Origin: a virus
Reading direction: 5' to 3' (one strand)
DNA length: 64,000 nt
IMG/VR virus record: IMGVR_UViG_3300020197_000018
Span: 1 to 64,000 of that record
Below the pieces are notes generated by a model. That model did not search any database. It had not been told where the DNA came from and saw nothing but the letters and a program-made list of their open reading frames with translations. Shown here piece by piece: positions 5,636-12,314 of the stretch. The first letter of the stretch is position 1; each line of letters opens with the position of its first letter. A program made the position numbers and the translations under genes.

Positions 5636-5992
5636 ATGAGAAGAAAAAAGGAGGCCCCAGTGGCCAAGAAAAACGAGAAGAACAAGAAGAGGCAGCTCTC
5701 GAGGCGCGTGAGGGACCTGGAGAACGAGTTCTCCGCCATCATGCGGGCCCTGCAGACGCACACGCAGCCGATCGTCGAGCACAAGACGCCCAACACGTAC
5801 GTTGCGACCGTCTCGTTCTCGGCCGACCGCAAGCTGACGGCCGAGGAGATCGACAGGCTCGCGTTCGCCATCAGCGTGCAGGTGGAGGATCCCTCCGGCC
5901 TCGACGACGAGAAGCGCGCCGAGTTCTCCACCGCCCAGGTGAGGACGATCATCAAGCGCACGCGCAGGCGACGACGCGCCGTCGGGAAGTAG
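5636..5992 (+). CDS. Basic phage protein with domain shared with the 5047 gene, 118 aa
   Basis: A 118-residue protein with a very basic N-terminus (MRRKKEAPVAKKNEKNKKRQ), a short helix, then the same VSFSADRKLTAEEIDRLAFAI-type domain as the protein encoded at 5047, and a basic C-terminal tail (KRTRRRRRAVGK). Basic tails at both ends suggest nucleic-acid or membrane contact. The start is fixed by the leaderless spacing from the promoter at 5601. First gene of the 5636-6569 operon. Confidence 0.7.
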   Translation: MRRKKEAPVAKKNEKNKKRQLSRRVRDLENEFSAIMRALQTHTQPIVEHKTPNTYVATVSFSADRKLTAEEIDRLAFAISVQVEDPSGLDDEKRAEFSTAQVRTIIKRTRRRRRAVGK

Positions 5993-5997
5993 CCGGC

Positions 5998-6513
5998 ATG
6001 GGGTACCACATCGAGGCGACGGAGATCTCCGTGCGCATCAAGACCCAGGACGAGGACGCCGCCTTCAGGGCGATCTGCGCGTTCAACGCCGAGTGCCCGC
6101 CCACGATGAAGCGTGGCGGCACCGTGGGCGAGGACGGCAAGGAGGAGAAGTGGTTCTCGTGGATGCGGGCGGACTTCTCCGAGTACGCCGACCTGCGCGA
6201 GGTCCTGCGCGAGATGGGGTTCTCGCTCGACGCCTGGGACGGATGGATGGTCCTCACCGGGTGGCACGGCGACAAGCGCGGGCAGGAGGACCTCCTCATG
6301 GAGTCGATCGCCCGCTGGGTGGAGCCCGGCTCGTACGTCAACTGGATCGGCGAGGACTGCGCCCGGTGGCGCTGGGAATTCTCCGACGACAGGCTCTGGG
6401 TCCGCGCCGCGACGACGGGGTGGGCCACCGAGAAGTCGACCCCGACCGAGAACCACATGGCCGGCATCATCCGCGCGGAACGCTTCGCGCGGCTGGCGGC
6501 CAGGGAGGCCTGA
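5998..6513 (+). CDS. Hypothetical phage protein, 171 aa
   Basis: A 171-residue acidic, Trp-rich protein (EEKWFSWMRADF, DAWDGWMVLTGWHG, RWRWEFSDD). No motif recognised and no membrane segment. It starts 5 nt after the previous stop and is followed by an 18-residue micropeptide whose ATG overlaps its stop (TGATG). The pairing of a larger soluble protein with this micropeptide is repeated at 13061-13530, although the two larger proteins are not obviously related. Confidence 0.7.
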   Translation: MGYHIEATEISVRIKTQDEDAAFRAICAFNAECPPTMKRGGTVGEDGKEEKWFSWMRADFSEYADLREVLREMGFSLDAWDGWMVLTGWHGDKRGQEDLLMESIARWVEPGSYVNWIGEDCARWRWEFSDDRLWVRAATTGWATEKSTPTENHMAGIIRAERFARLAAREA

Positions 6514-6569
6514 TGTGGACGCTGCAATTTTTCGCGTTCTGCGCGTTCGTCGTCTGGCTGTGGAGCTGA
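6513..6569 (+). CDS. 18-residue hydrophobic micropeptide, copy 1
   Basis: MWTLQFFAFCAFVVWLWS, overlapping the preceding stop by one base. A near twin, MQPILFFAFCGFIVWLWS, is encoded at 13474-13530 in the same arrangement. The shared core FFAFCxFxVWLWS, conserved between loci 7 kb apart, argues that it is translated. It is long enough for a minimal membrane helix. Element C of the intergenic repeat overlaps its stop codon. Confidence 0.65.
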   Translation: MWTLQFFAFCAFVVWLWS

Positions 6570-6581
6570 CGGTGGCGGATG
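6568..6581. repeat. Repeat element C (GACGGTGGCGGATG)
   Basis: Exact 14-mer copy starting inside the TGA of the micropeptide and ending 1 nt before a TAGGGT -10-like hexamer (6583-6588) that lies 6 nt from the next ATG. If that hexamer is a real -10, element C occupies its spacer. Confidence 0.65.
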
Positions 6582-6594
6582 ATAGGGTGAAATG

Positions 6595-6828
6595 ATGGAG
6601 AAAACGCTGAACAAGGCAAGGACCTTCACGGCCGCGGACAAGAGGAAGCACCGCTCGGTCGTCGGAAGGGTGGGGTTCGTCGCGGTGGACGACATCTCGG
6701 TGGCCGTCAAGGTCGTCGGGGAACGCTTCAGGTACGGCAGGCTGGACCTCCAGGTCAAGCCGCTGGCCGGCAGGGGCAGCCGATGGGTCGAGTTCCACAA
6801 CGTGCACCTCTCGAAGAAAGGGGAATGA
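6595..6828 (+). CDS. Small basic phage protein, 77 aa
   Basis: A 77-residue basic protein with a beta-rich pattern (SVVGRVGFVAVDDISVAVKVV, LDLQVKPLAG). I prefer the ATG at 6595 to that at 6592 because it is 6 nt after the TAGGGT hexamer, the spacing seen at other leaderless genes here. No family recognised. The next micro-gene overlaps its stop. Confidence 0.6.
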   Translation: MEKTLNKARTFTAADKRKHRSVVGRVGFVAVDDISVAVKVVGERFRYGRLDLQVKPLAGRGSRWVEFHNVHLSKKGE

Positions 6829-6947
6829 TGGAGTTCTGGATCAACGAAATCGCAATCGCCGCGATCGCCGCCCTGGCGGCGGTGGTCGTGGCGGCGAAGG
6901 CCTGCGTGCGCATATTCGCGCGCGGAGAAAACGAAAACGACGCGTAG
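6828..6947 (+). CDS. Single-pass membrane micropeptide, 39 aa
   Basis: Encodes 39 residues: a hydrophobic Ala/Val/Ile segment (residues 5-25) followed by a basic, then acidic tail (RIFARGENENDA). AAGGGG lies 4 nt before the ATG at 6828; an in-frame ATG at 6825 overlaps the preceding stop and is an alternative. The positive-inside rule would place the C-terminus in the cytoplasm. It is the last gene before the terminator at 6969. Unknown function. Confidence 0.55.
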   Translation: MEFWINEIAIAAIAALAAVVVAAKACVRIFARGENENDA

Positions 6948-6968
6948 ACCCCCTTCGCGGCCATTTCG

Positions 6969-7004
6969 ACCCCGGGTACCGAAAGGCGCCCGGGGTTCTT
7001 TTTT
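6969..7004 (+). terminator. Rho-independent terminator
   Basis: An 8-bp GC stem ACCCCGGG (6969-6976) / CCCGGGGT (6989-6996) with a 12-nt loop, followed by TTCTTTTTT. It closes the rightward gene block that begins at 5636. Confidence 0.85.
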
Positions 7005-7057
7005 CATACCGAAACGCCCGGGCGCGGGTACCTGCAGTCGCCGCGCGGCGCGCTCCT

Positions 7058-7314
7058 GAGTCCAGCGGGCGCCGCGCGGGGTACCGAAACGGCCGGCCGG
7101 CGCCACCCGGGTACCGAAACGCGCGCTCCTGAGTCCAGCCCCGCGATCCCCCGAAGAAACGACCCCTCGGGACCGCGAAACGGCGCGCGGGCCGGGAAAC
7201 GAGCCGAAAACGGGACCGGAATTCGCCGCGCGCGAGTCGCCGGTTGTCCAGGTCTTCCGACGGTGGCGGATGAGGGGCCGGGCCGGGGGCCCTCGTCGCC
7301 GACGGTGGCGGATG
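7058..7314. repeat. Composite intergenic repeat A-B-C, locus 3
   Basis: Element A occurs at 7058-7067 and, with one terminal change, at 7131-7140. A partial B is at 7169-7178. Element C occurs twice (7259-7272, 7301-7314). The order A, B, C matches loci 1 and 2. Confidence 0.6.
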
Positions 7315-7321
7315 GACGAGC

Positions 7322-7359
7322 CGCCGCCCGGGCAGAAAGGAGAAAAGACCCGGGCGGCG
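7322..7359 (+). other. Perfect 11-bp stem-loop with purine-rich loop
   Basis: CGCCGCCCGGG (7322-7332) pairs perfectly with 7349-7359, leaving a 16-nt loop CAGAAAGGAGAAAAGA that contains a Shine-Dalgarno-like GGAG. No U-tract follows, so it is not a simple terminator. No start codon in a good frame follows the loop. Confidence 0.6.
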
Positions 7360-7558
7360 ACCCTGATAGCTCGGGAAAGGGGGGTGATCACCGAGCGATG
7401 ACGATTGTAGCCCGGGACGCCCGTCCCGGCCGCAACCCCCCGGAGGGCGACCAAGGTCCTTGACGAAGGGGGTCTGGGCGCGCTAGAAACGTCTGAAAAA
7501 AGTTAGTCGTGATGCCTCCCCGACCCCGTGGACGACGGGACGGTCGGGTCGGTGGGCT

Positions 7559-7596
7559 GTCGTACTGGAACGACGAAGGCGTCGTTCCGATACGAC
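7559..7596. other. Long interrupted hairpin with AAGG loop
   Basis: GTCGTA (7559-7564) pairs with TACGAC (7591-7596), then a 2x2 internal loop, then GGAACGACG (7567-7575) pairs with CGTCGTTCC (7580-7588) around AAGG. Fifteen base pairs of this regularity are unlikely by chance. Candidate for a structured RNA, an origin element or a protein-binding site. Confidence 0.6.
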
Positions 7597-7723
7597 GACG
7601 GACTCCCGCGTTGCGAGGGACGTCCGGTAAGTACAACTTGTGGTACGTACTCTCTACAAGGGGTCCGCGCGAGGCGTTCGCACGATGCGGTCGGGAGTCT
7701 GCCCCGGGGGCGGCCGATCGCCC

Positions 7724-7752
7724 TTGACCGCGCGGCCGGGGCGGTGTACGAT
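7724..7752 (+). promoter_or_regulatory. Promoter TTGACC-N17-TACGAT
   Basis: A near-consensus -35 TTGACC (7724-7729), 17 nt, and -10 TACGAT (7747-7752). The GTG start at 7759 is 6 nt downstream, again leaderless. It drives the replication-gene pair. Confidence 0.8.
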
Positions 7753-7758
7753 GTCCGC

Positions 7759-8148
7759 GTGCAGGGGGTGCTATTCGTGACCGAACCGGGGCGTGGGAGA
7801 GCCGGCAAGTACGCGCGGCGCAGGAAGAAGGCCGCCGCGGCCGGCGCCGGCGACGTGATGCGCGTGTGGAACGAGTGGGTGCGCGTGCACCGGCCCGGGC
7901 AGGAGAACAGGGTCAGGCTGACCGAGGAGCGCGAGGAGAGGATCTCGTGGGCCGTGGCCACCTACGGCGCCGACGCGTGCGTCGAGGCGATAGAGGGCTG
8001 CAGGCTCAGCCCGTTCCACCAGGGCGACAACGACCGCCGGCGCAAGTACGACGACGTGGAGCTCATACTGCGCGACGCGGCCAAGATCGAGAGGTTCCGC
8101 GAGATCGCGAGGGAGCACCGCGCGCGGCCGAGGGGCACCGACTTCTGA
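7759..8148 (+). CDS. Phage replication-associated protein (putative), 129 aa
   Basis: A 129-residue protein. The basic N-terminus (KYARRRKKAAAAG) precedes a helical region with RVWNEWVRVHRP, then a conserved-looking block AIEGCRLSPFHQGDNDRRRK and a helix ending RDAAKIERFREIAREH. The SPFHxGxN...YDDxELILRDAxxIERF signature is, from memory, common in actinophage replication or DNA-binding proteins. GTG at 7759 is chosen from the leaderless spacing. ATG-overlap coupling to the next gene suggests a joint role in replication initiation; function inferred. Confidence 0.65.
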   Translation: MQGVLFVTEPGRGRAGKYARRRKKAAAAGAGDVMRVWNEWVRVHRPGQENRVRLTEEREERISWAVATYGADACVEAIEGCRLSPFHQGDNDRRRKYDDVELILRDAAKIERFREIAREHRARPRGTDF

Positions 8149-8627
8149 TGGACCGCGAGTCGGCGGGCAGGGTCGTCGTGGCCTTCTACAACGCCTGGAA
8201 CGAGCGCATCCCCAAGGGGACCGACTGGGACGAGCTGCTCTCCACCTGGGCCCGCTTCTTGTCCGACGTGAGCGTCGAGGAGGCCCGCCACGCCTACCGC
8301 CGCCTCGTGGCCCAGGACTCCAACTGGCTCCCGAGGCCCGGCACCGCGCGCCGGGTCGCGATCGCGTCGAGGGGCGGGCAGCCGCCGAGGGAGTGGGAGG
8401 CGTGGGCGCAGCTCCGCAGGATCGCCGAGGCCTCGTACGCCGGCGTCGGCTCGGGCGAGAAGCTCCACGCCGTCGTCTCCGCCACGCTCGCCTCGCTCGG
8501 CGGCAGGGACGCGCTCGAGCTCCACACGAACGGCGACCGCGAGCTCTTCTTCCGCGCGTACCGCGAGAAGCTCGCCGACTGGGAGGCCGCCGAGTACGGG
8601 GTCCCCCCGGCGGAGGGGAGGGCGTAG
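8148..8627 (+). CDS. Helicase-loader-like phage replication protein (putative), 159 aa
   Basis: A 159-residue helical protein starting at the TGATG overlap. It has the layout of small phage replisome organisers and helicase loaders: an N-terminal helical bundle (VVVAFYNAWNERIP, DELLSTWARFLSDVSVEEA), a Pro-rich centre with EWEAWAQLRR, then HAVVSATLASLGGRDALE and an Arg/Tyr-rich end (LFFRAYREKLADWEAAEYG). The match is by pattern memory only. Coupling to the upstream gene and the nearby repeat array support a replication role. Confidence 0.55.
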   Translation: MDRESAGRVVVAFYNAWNERIPKGTDWDELLSTWARFLSDVSVEEARHAYRRLVAQDSNWLPRPGTARRVAIASRGGQPPREWEAWAQLRRIAEASYAGVGSGEKLHAVVSATLASLGGRDALELHTNGDRELFFRAYREKLADWEAAEYGVPPAEGRA

Positions 8628-8639
8628 TAGCCTCGCCCC

Positions 8640-8825
8640 GTGGCGAACGGGAGAGGCGGCAGGCCGGCCAAGAGGGCCGACGGGGACTGGGCGACGGTGA
8701 CCGTGCGCGTGCCCGCCTGGTTCAAGAACCACCTGATCGAGGTGTCCGAGGGCTACGACATGTCGATCACCGACTACGTGAAGGCCCTGGTGCTCAGGGA
8801 TGCCCCGCCGCCCGACGCCTCCTAG
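8640..8825 (+). CDS. Ribbon-helix-helix DNA-binding protein, 61 aa
   Basis: A 61-residue Arc/MetJ-type protein: basic N-terminal arm (GRGGRPAKR), strand TVTVRVPAWF, helix 1 KNHLIEVSEGYD, turn MS, helix 2 ITDYVKALVLRD. GTG at 8640 lies 6 nt after a TAGCCT hexamer (8628-8633), matching the leaderless pattern, although no good -35 is visible. Its end overlaps the start of a second ribbon-helix-helix gene. Such proteins bind operators as dimers; the target here is unknown. Confidence 0.75.
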   Translation: MANGRGGRPAKRADGDWATVTVRVPAWFKNHLIEVSEGYDMSITDYVKALVLRDAPPPDAS

Positions 8826-9141
8826 GGGCGACGACGACCCCCACCAGGTCTGCGTGCGGATCCCGGGCTGGCTGAAGGGCAGGGTGCTGGCGATCTGCGA
8901 GCGCGACGGGATCTCCGTCAACGCGTTCGTCTCCAACGCGATCCGCGAGTCCGAGAGGGCGGGCCGCGGGCTGCCGTCCCCGCCCGAGGGCCGTCCCAAC
9001 CCGGGGATAGCCGAGGTGCTCGCCGCCTACGCCACCGGGGGGAGGGTCGTGAGACCCTGCGGGAGGACCAGGTGCGACCAGAGGCTGGTGCGCCTGGACG
9101 GGCGCGAGTTCTGCGACGAGTGCGGGATCAGGGTCGGATAG
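8800..9141 (+). CDS. Ribbon-helix-helix protein with C-terminal zinc ribbon, 113 aa
   Basis: A 113-residue protein that starts inside the preceding gene. Residues about 15-50 repeat the ribbon-helix-helix pattern (QVCVRIPGWLKGRVLAICER, then GISVNAFVSNAIRES). A linker leads to a C-terminal zinc-ribbon-like CGRTRC...CDEC. The tandem, overlapping arrangement implies duplication and suggests that the two proteins act on neighbouring sites or form mixed dimers. Target operators are unknown; the repeat array just downstream is an obvious candidate. Confidence 0.75.
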   Translation: MPRRPTPPRGDDDPHQVCVRIPGWLKGRVLAICERDGISVNAFVSNAIRESERAGRGLPSPPEGRPNPGIAEVLAAYATGGRVVRPCGRTRCDQRLVRLDGREFCDECGIRVG

Positions 9142-9330
9142 ATCGGCCCGCGCGCGTAGTTCTATTTTTTCTTAGCCTCGCATAAATTAGCCCGCGCACG
9201 CGCGGTCGCAATTTTTTTTAGCCGCGATTATTCCCGGTCTCGCATAGATTAGCCCGCCCGCGCGCGGCCACGATTTTTTTTCGCCGCATAAATTAGCCCG
9301 CACGCGCGCGGCTACGATTTTTTTTCGCCG
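9136..9330. repeat. Direct-repeat array with T8 tracts (iteron- or terminator-like)
   Basis: Three clear units start at 9179, 9241 and 9285, with a degenerate one before them. Each reads CGCATA(A/G)ATTAGCCCG, a 10-15 nt alternating CG block able to fold, then a run of eight T. In a GC-rich genome this AT-rich punctuation is striking. It could be an origin (iterons plus unwinding tracts) or a series of terminators ending the 7759-9141 operon. The T tracts are separated from the stems by several bases, which weakens the terminator reading. Confidence 0.65.
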
Positions 9331-9482
9331 CTTCGGGCCGGCCGCTTTCCCTCCCCCGCCGATCCGGGCAGGCACGCCTGGCAAACACAAAATCCCGGCC
9401 CGGGGCTCGAACCGGCCCCGCGGCCGTTCGCGCGGGCGTTCAGGCGGCCATCCTGCGTTCGCGCGGGCGTCCCGCATCCGCG
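9331..9482. other. Intergenic region without a visible gene
   Basis: GC-rich, including two GCGCGGGCGTxC words near 9434 and 9461. It lies between the repeat array and the stop of the minus-strand WhiB gene. I see no gene, RNA or promoter. Confidence 0.4.
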
Positions 9483-9848
9483 TCACTCGCCCCACATCTG
9501 GCTGAGCGTCGGCCTCGTCGGCGCGATCCCCCTGCGCTTCTGCTCGGCGGCCAGCTGCCTCGAGGTCAGGCCGGCCCACACGCCGTGCATGTCGGCGGCC
9601 GGGAACTCCAGCGCGTAGTCGAGGCACCTCGGCCGGACGGTGCAGTGCGCGCACATCTCGCGCGCCTCCTGGATGTAGCTGATGTCCTTGTGCCCCTTGG
9701 GGAACATCTTGTCCGTCTCGCCCCGGCACCTGGCGTTCTTCATCCACCCGTATCTTGGTATATCGGGCGCCCGCGGCCCGTCGGCCCGTTTCCCCCCGCC
9801 CCCGCCCGTCGGCCGCTTGCGCTCCCGGGCGTCCCTCTTCCTCGGCAT
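9483..9848 (-). CDS. WhiB-family iron-sulfur transcription factor, 121 aa
   Basis: A 121-residue protein. Four cysteines (C41, C66, C69, C75) show the WhiB spacing C-xn-C-x2-C-x5-C that holds a 4Fe-4S cluster. They are followed by the turn motif GVWAG (about residue 89) and a basic C-terminal stretch (AEQKRRGIAPTR) for DNA contact. The first 35 residues form a basic Gly-rich extension unusual for the family. Start ATG at 9848 has GGGAGG upstream. WhiB proteins work with the host sigma factor and are essentially restricted to actinobacteria and their phages. Confidence 0.92.
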   Translation of the reverse strand: MPRKRDARERKRPTGGGGGKRADGPRAPDIPRYGWMKNARCRGETDKMFPKGHKDISYIQEAREMCAHCTVRPRCLDYALEFPAADMHGVWAGLTSRQLAAEQKRRGIAPTRPTLSQMWGE

Positions 9849-9898
9849 GTCGCCTCCCTGGGGGGCGAGATTACCGGATGGCTACTAACTAATTGGCG

Positions 9899-10552
9899 CT
9901 ACTGCTTGCGCCTGTTTTTCCGGGGGACGTTTTTCCTGCGGCTACTTCCCGCGCGCCTCTTCTGGTGCTGGGTGGCGACGTGGAACGGCGCCCCCGTCCC
10001 CGGGTCGAACCTGCTCGCGACCGAGAGCGCCTTGAGCACCGAGTTGCGCGCCGTCAGCACCGACCTCCCCCAGCCCGTGGCCGTCAGCGCCCCCAGGGCG
10101 TAGTGCGCCCCGCTCCCGACGGCGTACAGGCCCGAGGCGTCCGAGATCCAGCTGTAGTCCCCGTCTATCGGGTAGGCCCTGCCGTTCACCGCCACTATCA
10201 GCTCGCTGTCGAACTCCGTCTTCCCCGGGTGGTCCTTGATCACGGGGGCGTACCCCGACTTCTCCAGCACCTCGCGCAGGGACGGGACGAACTCGGCCGA
10301 GACGAACCTGTCGAGCCCCTGCCCCGAGAGCGTGGGCCTGGGCGCCGGCGGGTTGAAGTTGTGCGACAGCACGTTGATCGCCCTGAGGTCGCCCGCCGCC
10401 CCGATCAGCCACGGCCCGTTCTGGACGACCTTCCTCTGGCTCTCGGCGAGGACGTGGATCTCCGCCCTGCCCTCGCCGTCGGTGACCGAGATCCGCGAGT
10501 CCCAGCCCACGATGCACCAGCCGTCGCCCTGGACGGCGACTATGGTCGTCAT
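9899..10552 (-). CDS. HslV/proteasome-beta-like Ntn hydrolase, 217 aa
   Basis: A 217-residue protein starting MTTIVAVQGDGWCIVGWDSR. Removal of Met would expose Thr2 as the nucleophile, and the TTIVA, D-S-R, a conserved-looking Lys near residue 40 and the following GAAGD match the HslV/20S proteasome beta fold. A second GSGAHYALGAL block fits the family. The C-terminal 25 residues are strongly basic. I start at the ATG at 10552 because GGGAG lies 6 nt upstream. Such phage proteins are known but their targets are not. A peptidase role is inferred; a non-proteolytic Ntn hydrolase cannot be excluded. Confidence 0.75.
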   Translation of the reverse strand: MTTIVAVQGDGWCIVGWDSRISVTDGEGRAEIHVLAESQRKVVQNGPWLIGAAGDLRAINVLSHNFNPPAPRPTLSGQGLDRFVSAEFVPSLREVLEKSGYAPVIKDHPGKTEFDSELIVAVNGRAYPIDGDYSWISDASGLYAVGSGAHYALGALTATGWGRSVLTARNSVLKALSVASRFDPGTGAPFHVATQHQKRRAGSSRRKNVPRKNRRKQ

Positions 10553-10661
10553 CGGTCGCTCCCGCGCCGGTGCCCCCTTGGCGTCGCTGGGACGGTGCCA
10601 CAAGGAGGGCTTTGAGGGGTGCGTGTCTGGTCGGTGGACAAGTGCGTTCCTCGTTCCCGGC

Positions 10662-11885
10662 CTAGGACGCCTTGACGACGGGGGGCTTGGTCTTCCGCGC
10701 GTCGTACTCCCTGCCCCTGAACATGGCGTAGCCGTCGTAGATCGTGACCACCTCGTAGCTGAAGAAGTTCTTCCCCGTCTCCTCGTAGGTGACGAGCCCG
10801 ACGCCCTGCTGCCAGTCCTCCACGACGGTCTTGGGGCGCCCCCAGGCGTCCACCCCGCCCTTGGTGGACGGCACCGCGCCGTCTATGCGGGCGAGCGTGC
10901 CCGGGCTGGCGGCCATGATCGTGCGGGCCCCGTCCCAGTCGTGGCGGGTCCTGTAGGCCAGCTCGATCCTGTGGATGTGCCCGTAGATCACCGAGAGCTT
11001 CTGCTCGTTGAGGTAGATGTGGGCCGTCGAGCCGCGGGAGCGGACCCTGGTTCCGTGGATGCAGGCGAGCTGGTTGTTCAGCAGGTAGCGCCCGGCCGGG
11101 TAGCCGCTCTCGAACCCCACGCCGTACTCCTCCATCCTGCAGAGCGACGGGATCGACATGTCGGGCCACGCCTTCGGGGTGTTCCCCTTGGTGATGCCGA
11201 AGGCGGCCTTGGCGTTGTCGAGGATGTAGTTGGTGAGCCTCTCCTCGTGGTTGCCGGCCAGCCACACGATCTTCGCCTTCGGCGCCGCCGACCTGAGCTC
11301 GGCGCACAGGGTCGTCGCCCTGTCGATCGACGCCTGCGTCGTGAGCGCGAACGCCGGGCTGAGCCTGTACTTGCCGAACTCCGGCAGGTCCAGGTTGTCG
11401 CCGAGCAGGACGATCTGGTCGGGACGTATATCGTTCACCATCGACATCATTATCGCGATAGCTTTCTCGTCGTGCGTGGGCACGAGTTCGCCGTCGATGT
11501 CCCGGAAATATCCGATCTGTATATCGGGCACGATGATGGCGGTCTTCTTGTCCGAAGCGTTCCTCGGTTTCACCTCGGACTTTTGTATTTGCACCGGGGG
11601 GCCCGGCTTGGGCAGTTCCCACTTCGGGCCCTCCTCCCACGCGGGGGAGAACTGGATCGCCTGCAGGTCGTGCACCTGGAAGTCGCCCTCCGCGTCCTTC
11701 GTGACCTGCTGGTAGATCGAGACCTTCTTGATCGACCCGATGTCGGATATGTCGATGCCCTTGGCGCGGATCATCTCCTCGATGGCGTTGAGGATGCGTC
11801 TCGATTTGGTGGCGTCGGCGGCCTTGTCCTTCATCCGCTTCATCCCCTCGGCCAGTCTCGCGTTGTCGGGTCTGACCTTTTTCAT
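10662..11885 (-). CDS. Calcineurin-like metallophosphoesterase, 407 aa
   Basis: A C-terminal catalytic domain shows the metallophosphoesterase motifs in order: DIQIGY (metal site 1), GDNLDLP (GDxxD), GNHEE (GNHD/E), CIHGTR and YGHIHR (GHxH). The N-terminal 115 residues are basic and helical, perhaps a DNA-binding or oligomerisation region. I prefer ATG at 11885 (second Met) because GGGAGG lies 5 nt before it; the first ATG at 11897 would overlap that site. Members cleave phosphodiesters or phosphomonoesters; the substrate here is unknown. It lies downstream of an HTH gene, a pairing I associate with actinophages. Confidence 0.88.
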   Translation of the reverse strand: MKKVRPDNARLAEGMKRMKDKAADATKSRRILNAIEEMIRAKGIDISDIGSIKKVSIYQQVTKDAEGDFQVHDLQAIQFSPAWEEGPKWELPKPGPPVQIQKSEVKPRNASDKKTAIIVPDIQIGYFRDIDGELVPTHDEKAIAIMMSMVNDIRPDQIVLLGDNLDLPEFGKYRLSPAFALTTQASIDRATTLCAELRSAAPKAKIVWLAGNHEERLTNYILDNAKAAFGITKGNTPKAWPDMSIPSLCRMEEYGVGFESGYPAGRYLLNNQLACIHGTRVRSRGSTAHIYLNEQKLSVIYGHIHRIELAYRTRHDWDGARTIMAASPGTLARIDGAVPSTKGGVDAWGRPKTVVEDWQQGVGLVTYEETGKNFFSYEVVTIYDGYAMFRGREYDARKTKPPVVKAS

Positions 11886-11924
11886 ATTCCCTCCCATGGT
11901 TTCCTGAATGCCCCCGCGTTTTTT

Positions 11925-12254
11925 TTATTGGCCGAACTTCTCGTCCAGCCCGCACTTGTCCTCGTGGGCGCACGAGCAGACCCTCGCCCGGTAGTCGTAG
12001 ACCGTCTGGCGGGCGATCCTTATCCCCGACGCCCGCATCTCGCGGATTATGTCGCTCGTGGTGGTTATCTGGTCGTTGAGCACGTCGTACAGGCACTGGC
12101 TGGTCTCGTCGTCGAGCCTCTTCAGGATCTTCGCCATCGGGCACACGAGGTGCGTGCATTCCTTCTCGGCGTTCGTCCCTATCTTTTTCAGCCTCTGGGA
12201 GAGCCTGTCTATTTTCCGGTCTATCTTCAGCGTCTTCTTCGGGTCTTTGGCCAC
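11925..12254 (-). CDS. Helix-turn-helix regulator with Cys-rich end, 109 aa
   Basis: A 109-residue protein. The N-terminal basic region is helical. Residues 50-90 look like a helix-turn-helix (TSDIIREMRASGIRIARQTV). The C-terminus has CSCAHEDKC, and C33/C39 add a possible metal site. GTG at 12254 is chosen because GGAGGAGG lies just upstream; the ATG 2 nt further upstream is out of frame. Probable DNA-binding protein encoded ahead of the metallophosphoesterase. Confidence 0.65.
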   Translation of the reverse strand: MAKDPKKTLKIDRKIDRLSQRLKKIGTNAEKECTHLVCPMAKILKRLDDETSQCLYDVLNDQITTTSDIIREMRASGIRIARQTVYDYRARVCSCAHEDKCGLDEKFGQ

Positions 12255-12314
12255 ATCTCCTCCTCCGCGGCAACCTTATACCACGGAGGGGCGTTCGCAC
12301 AATAGTATAAGTCG

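Larger units (their letters stand above)
7005..7758. other. Long non-coding, structured, repeat-rich region
   Basis: About 750 bases with no convincing gene. It holds TACCGAAA words (7007, 7082, 7112; another lies in the terminator loop at 6977), the third A-B-C repeat locus, two strong hairpins (7322-7359 and 7559-7596), a palindromic GGTGATCACC near 7384, and the promoter at 7724. ORFs crossing it have shadow-like composition. It lies directly upstream of replication-loader-like genes, so an origin or a regulatory RNA would be reasonable guesses. Confidence 0.55.

Noticed and set aside
495-7314. Element C as a true mycobacteriophage L5-type stoperator
   Set aside because: GGTGGCGGATG shares only GGTGG with the L5 consensus GGTGGMTGTCAAG, and no L5-type repressor is present. 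Kept only as an unexplained repeat.
7460-7489. TTGACG-N18-TAGAAA as a further promoter
   Set aside because: The -10 lacks the final T and no gene starts at a suitable distance.
10236-12305. A 689-codon plus-strand frame opposite the Ntn hydrolase and metallophosphoesterase genes
   Set aside because: It is the shadow of minus-strand genes with intact catalytic motifs; its own composition is Arg/Gly/Pro/Val-rich with no recognisable domain and it runs across several gene ends.
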